Origin: Qipengyuania sp. ABI-127-1
Lineage (GTDB): Bacteria > Pseudomonadota > Alphaproteobacteria > Sphingomonadales > Sphingomonadaceae
Reading direction: 5' to 3'
Length of the DNA: 64,000 nt
NCBI GenBank assembly: GCA_022953095.1
Contig: JALJCR010000002.1
Location: 310,001 to 374,000, forward strand
A model generated the notes under the pieces. That model saw only the letters and a program-made list of their open reading frames with translations. It ran no database searches and had not been told where the DNA came from. The position numbers and the translations under genes are program-made. Positions 63,641 through 64,000 of this stretch are shown in pieces (the stretch's first letter is position 1; every line of letters starts with the position of its first letter).

Positions 63641-64000
63641 ATGGCCACACGCAAACGACTTTCTCATGAGGAATCACGGCTTGCTGCTCTGGCAGCGGCG
63701 CGCTCGCTCCTTATCGAGACCGGCCCGCAATCGGTCACGCTAAAGGCAGTCGCGGCGCGAATTGGGCGTACCCATGCCAATTTACTGCACCATTTCGGCT
63801 CGGCGGCAGGCCTTCAGAAGGCGCTGGCGGGGCACCTGGCGGGGACCGTGTGCGACACGATTATCGATGCCGTCAGGGCGACCCGGGCAGGGCTGGGTAG
63901 CCCGCGCGAAGTGGTCGATCTGGCGTTCGATGCGTTTGACAAGGAGGGTGCCGGGGCGCTCGCGAGCTGGATGATCCTGACGGGCAATGAAGATGCGCTG
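63641..64000 (+). CDS. TetR family transcriptional regulator (truncated by window end)
   Basis: The frame from ATG 63641 stays open to the last base, giving 120 residues. The N-terminal helix-turn-helix is typical (ARSLLIETGPQSVTLKAVAA followed by RIGRTHANLLHHFGSAAGLQ), with HHFGS in the place of the usual YYHFxS. The ligand-binding domain is partly seen. It is divergent from the PF10118-type gene and probably binds the 63545-63587 operators. Confidence 0.9.
   Translation, partial: MATRKRLSHEESRLAALAAARSLLIETGPQSVTLKAVAARIGRTHANLLHHFGSAAGLQKALAGHLAGTVCDTIIDAVRATRAGLGSPREVVDLAFDAFDKEGAGALASWMILTGNEDAL

Overview
The window looks like chromosomal DNA of an alphaproteobacterium of the Sphingomonadales, most likely an Erythrobacter/Qipengyuania-type member of the Erythrobacteraceae. 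This is inferred from the high GC content, the gene order infA-maf-RNase G-yacG-tRNA-Phe, the cox operon order ctaC-ctaD-ctaB-ctaG-ctaE-DUF983-SURF1-thrC, the hisG-hisD-nusB-thiL order, the abundance of TonB-dependent receptors and two palindromic repeat families of a sphingomonad kind. It was not tested by comparison. Most of the window is housekeeping sequence; no prophage, integron, CRISPR array or rRNA operon is visible. Layout: 1-2.3 kb holds the end of an unknown gene, tRNA-Phe and the yacG/RNase G-like/maf/infA operon. 2.5-5.1 kb is a TonB-dependent receptor with a large low-complexity insert. 5.1-10.1 kb holds a lipase-like hydrolase with a WS/DGAT acyltransferase, a BaiN/HI0933-type flavoprotein and an APC permease. 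10.1-14.2 kb holds uvrC, a small membrane protein, a GIY-YIG gene bracketed by perfect 26-bp inverted repeats, a frameshifted pseudogene, and a universal stress protein behind a textbook FNR-type promoter. 14.2-20.2 kb holds a DEAD-box helicase and a TonB receptor coupled to a beta-propeller phytase. 20.4-25.5 kb holds a TesB thioesterase and a tight four-gene operon (two FemAB/CelD-like acyltransferases, a JmjC oxygenase, a membrane protein). 25.6-31.3 kb holds H+-pyrophosphatase and thiL/nusB/hisD/hisG. 31.3-38.4 kb holds DUF2332, an epoxide-hydrolase-like protein, an SDR, a pirin, BolA, a J-domain protein, DUF302, DUF2236/MpaB and CobS. 38.4-41.5 kb holds a class A PBP and two hotdog thioesterases. 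41.6-43.7 kb holds an unrecognised peptide/HEAT-like/cupin-like operon. 43.8-49.3 kb holds ruvX, DUF3089, an AI-2E-type transporter, lepB, acpS, pdxJ and pyrE. 49.5-58.3 kb is the aa3 cytochrome oxidase operon and thrC. 58.3-64 kb holds a methyltransferase, a FolB-like protein, an FNR-box-controlled small membrane protein, a lipoprotein, rplU/rpmA, a GNAT, and a PF10118-type hydrolase divergent from a truncated TetR gene. How genes work together: the aa3 oxidase and its assembly factors (heme O synthase, Cox11, SURF1, CoxF-like) form one respiratory unit. Two exact TTGAT-N4-ATCAA boxes suggest an FNR/FixK oxygen-response regulator controls a stress protein and a small membrane protein. TonB receptor plus phytase suggests outer-membrane phosphate scavenging from inositol phosphates. 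The WS/DGAT and lipase-like hydrolase suggest neutral-lipid storage and turnover. The least explained locus is the 41.6-43.7 kb operon: a 50-residue peptide gene with two large unknown genes, one with cupin-like metal-ligand motifs. I see it as the best candidate for an undescribed system, but the function is inference only.
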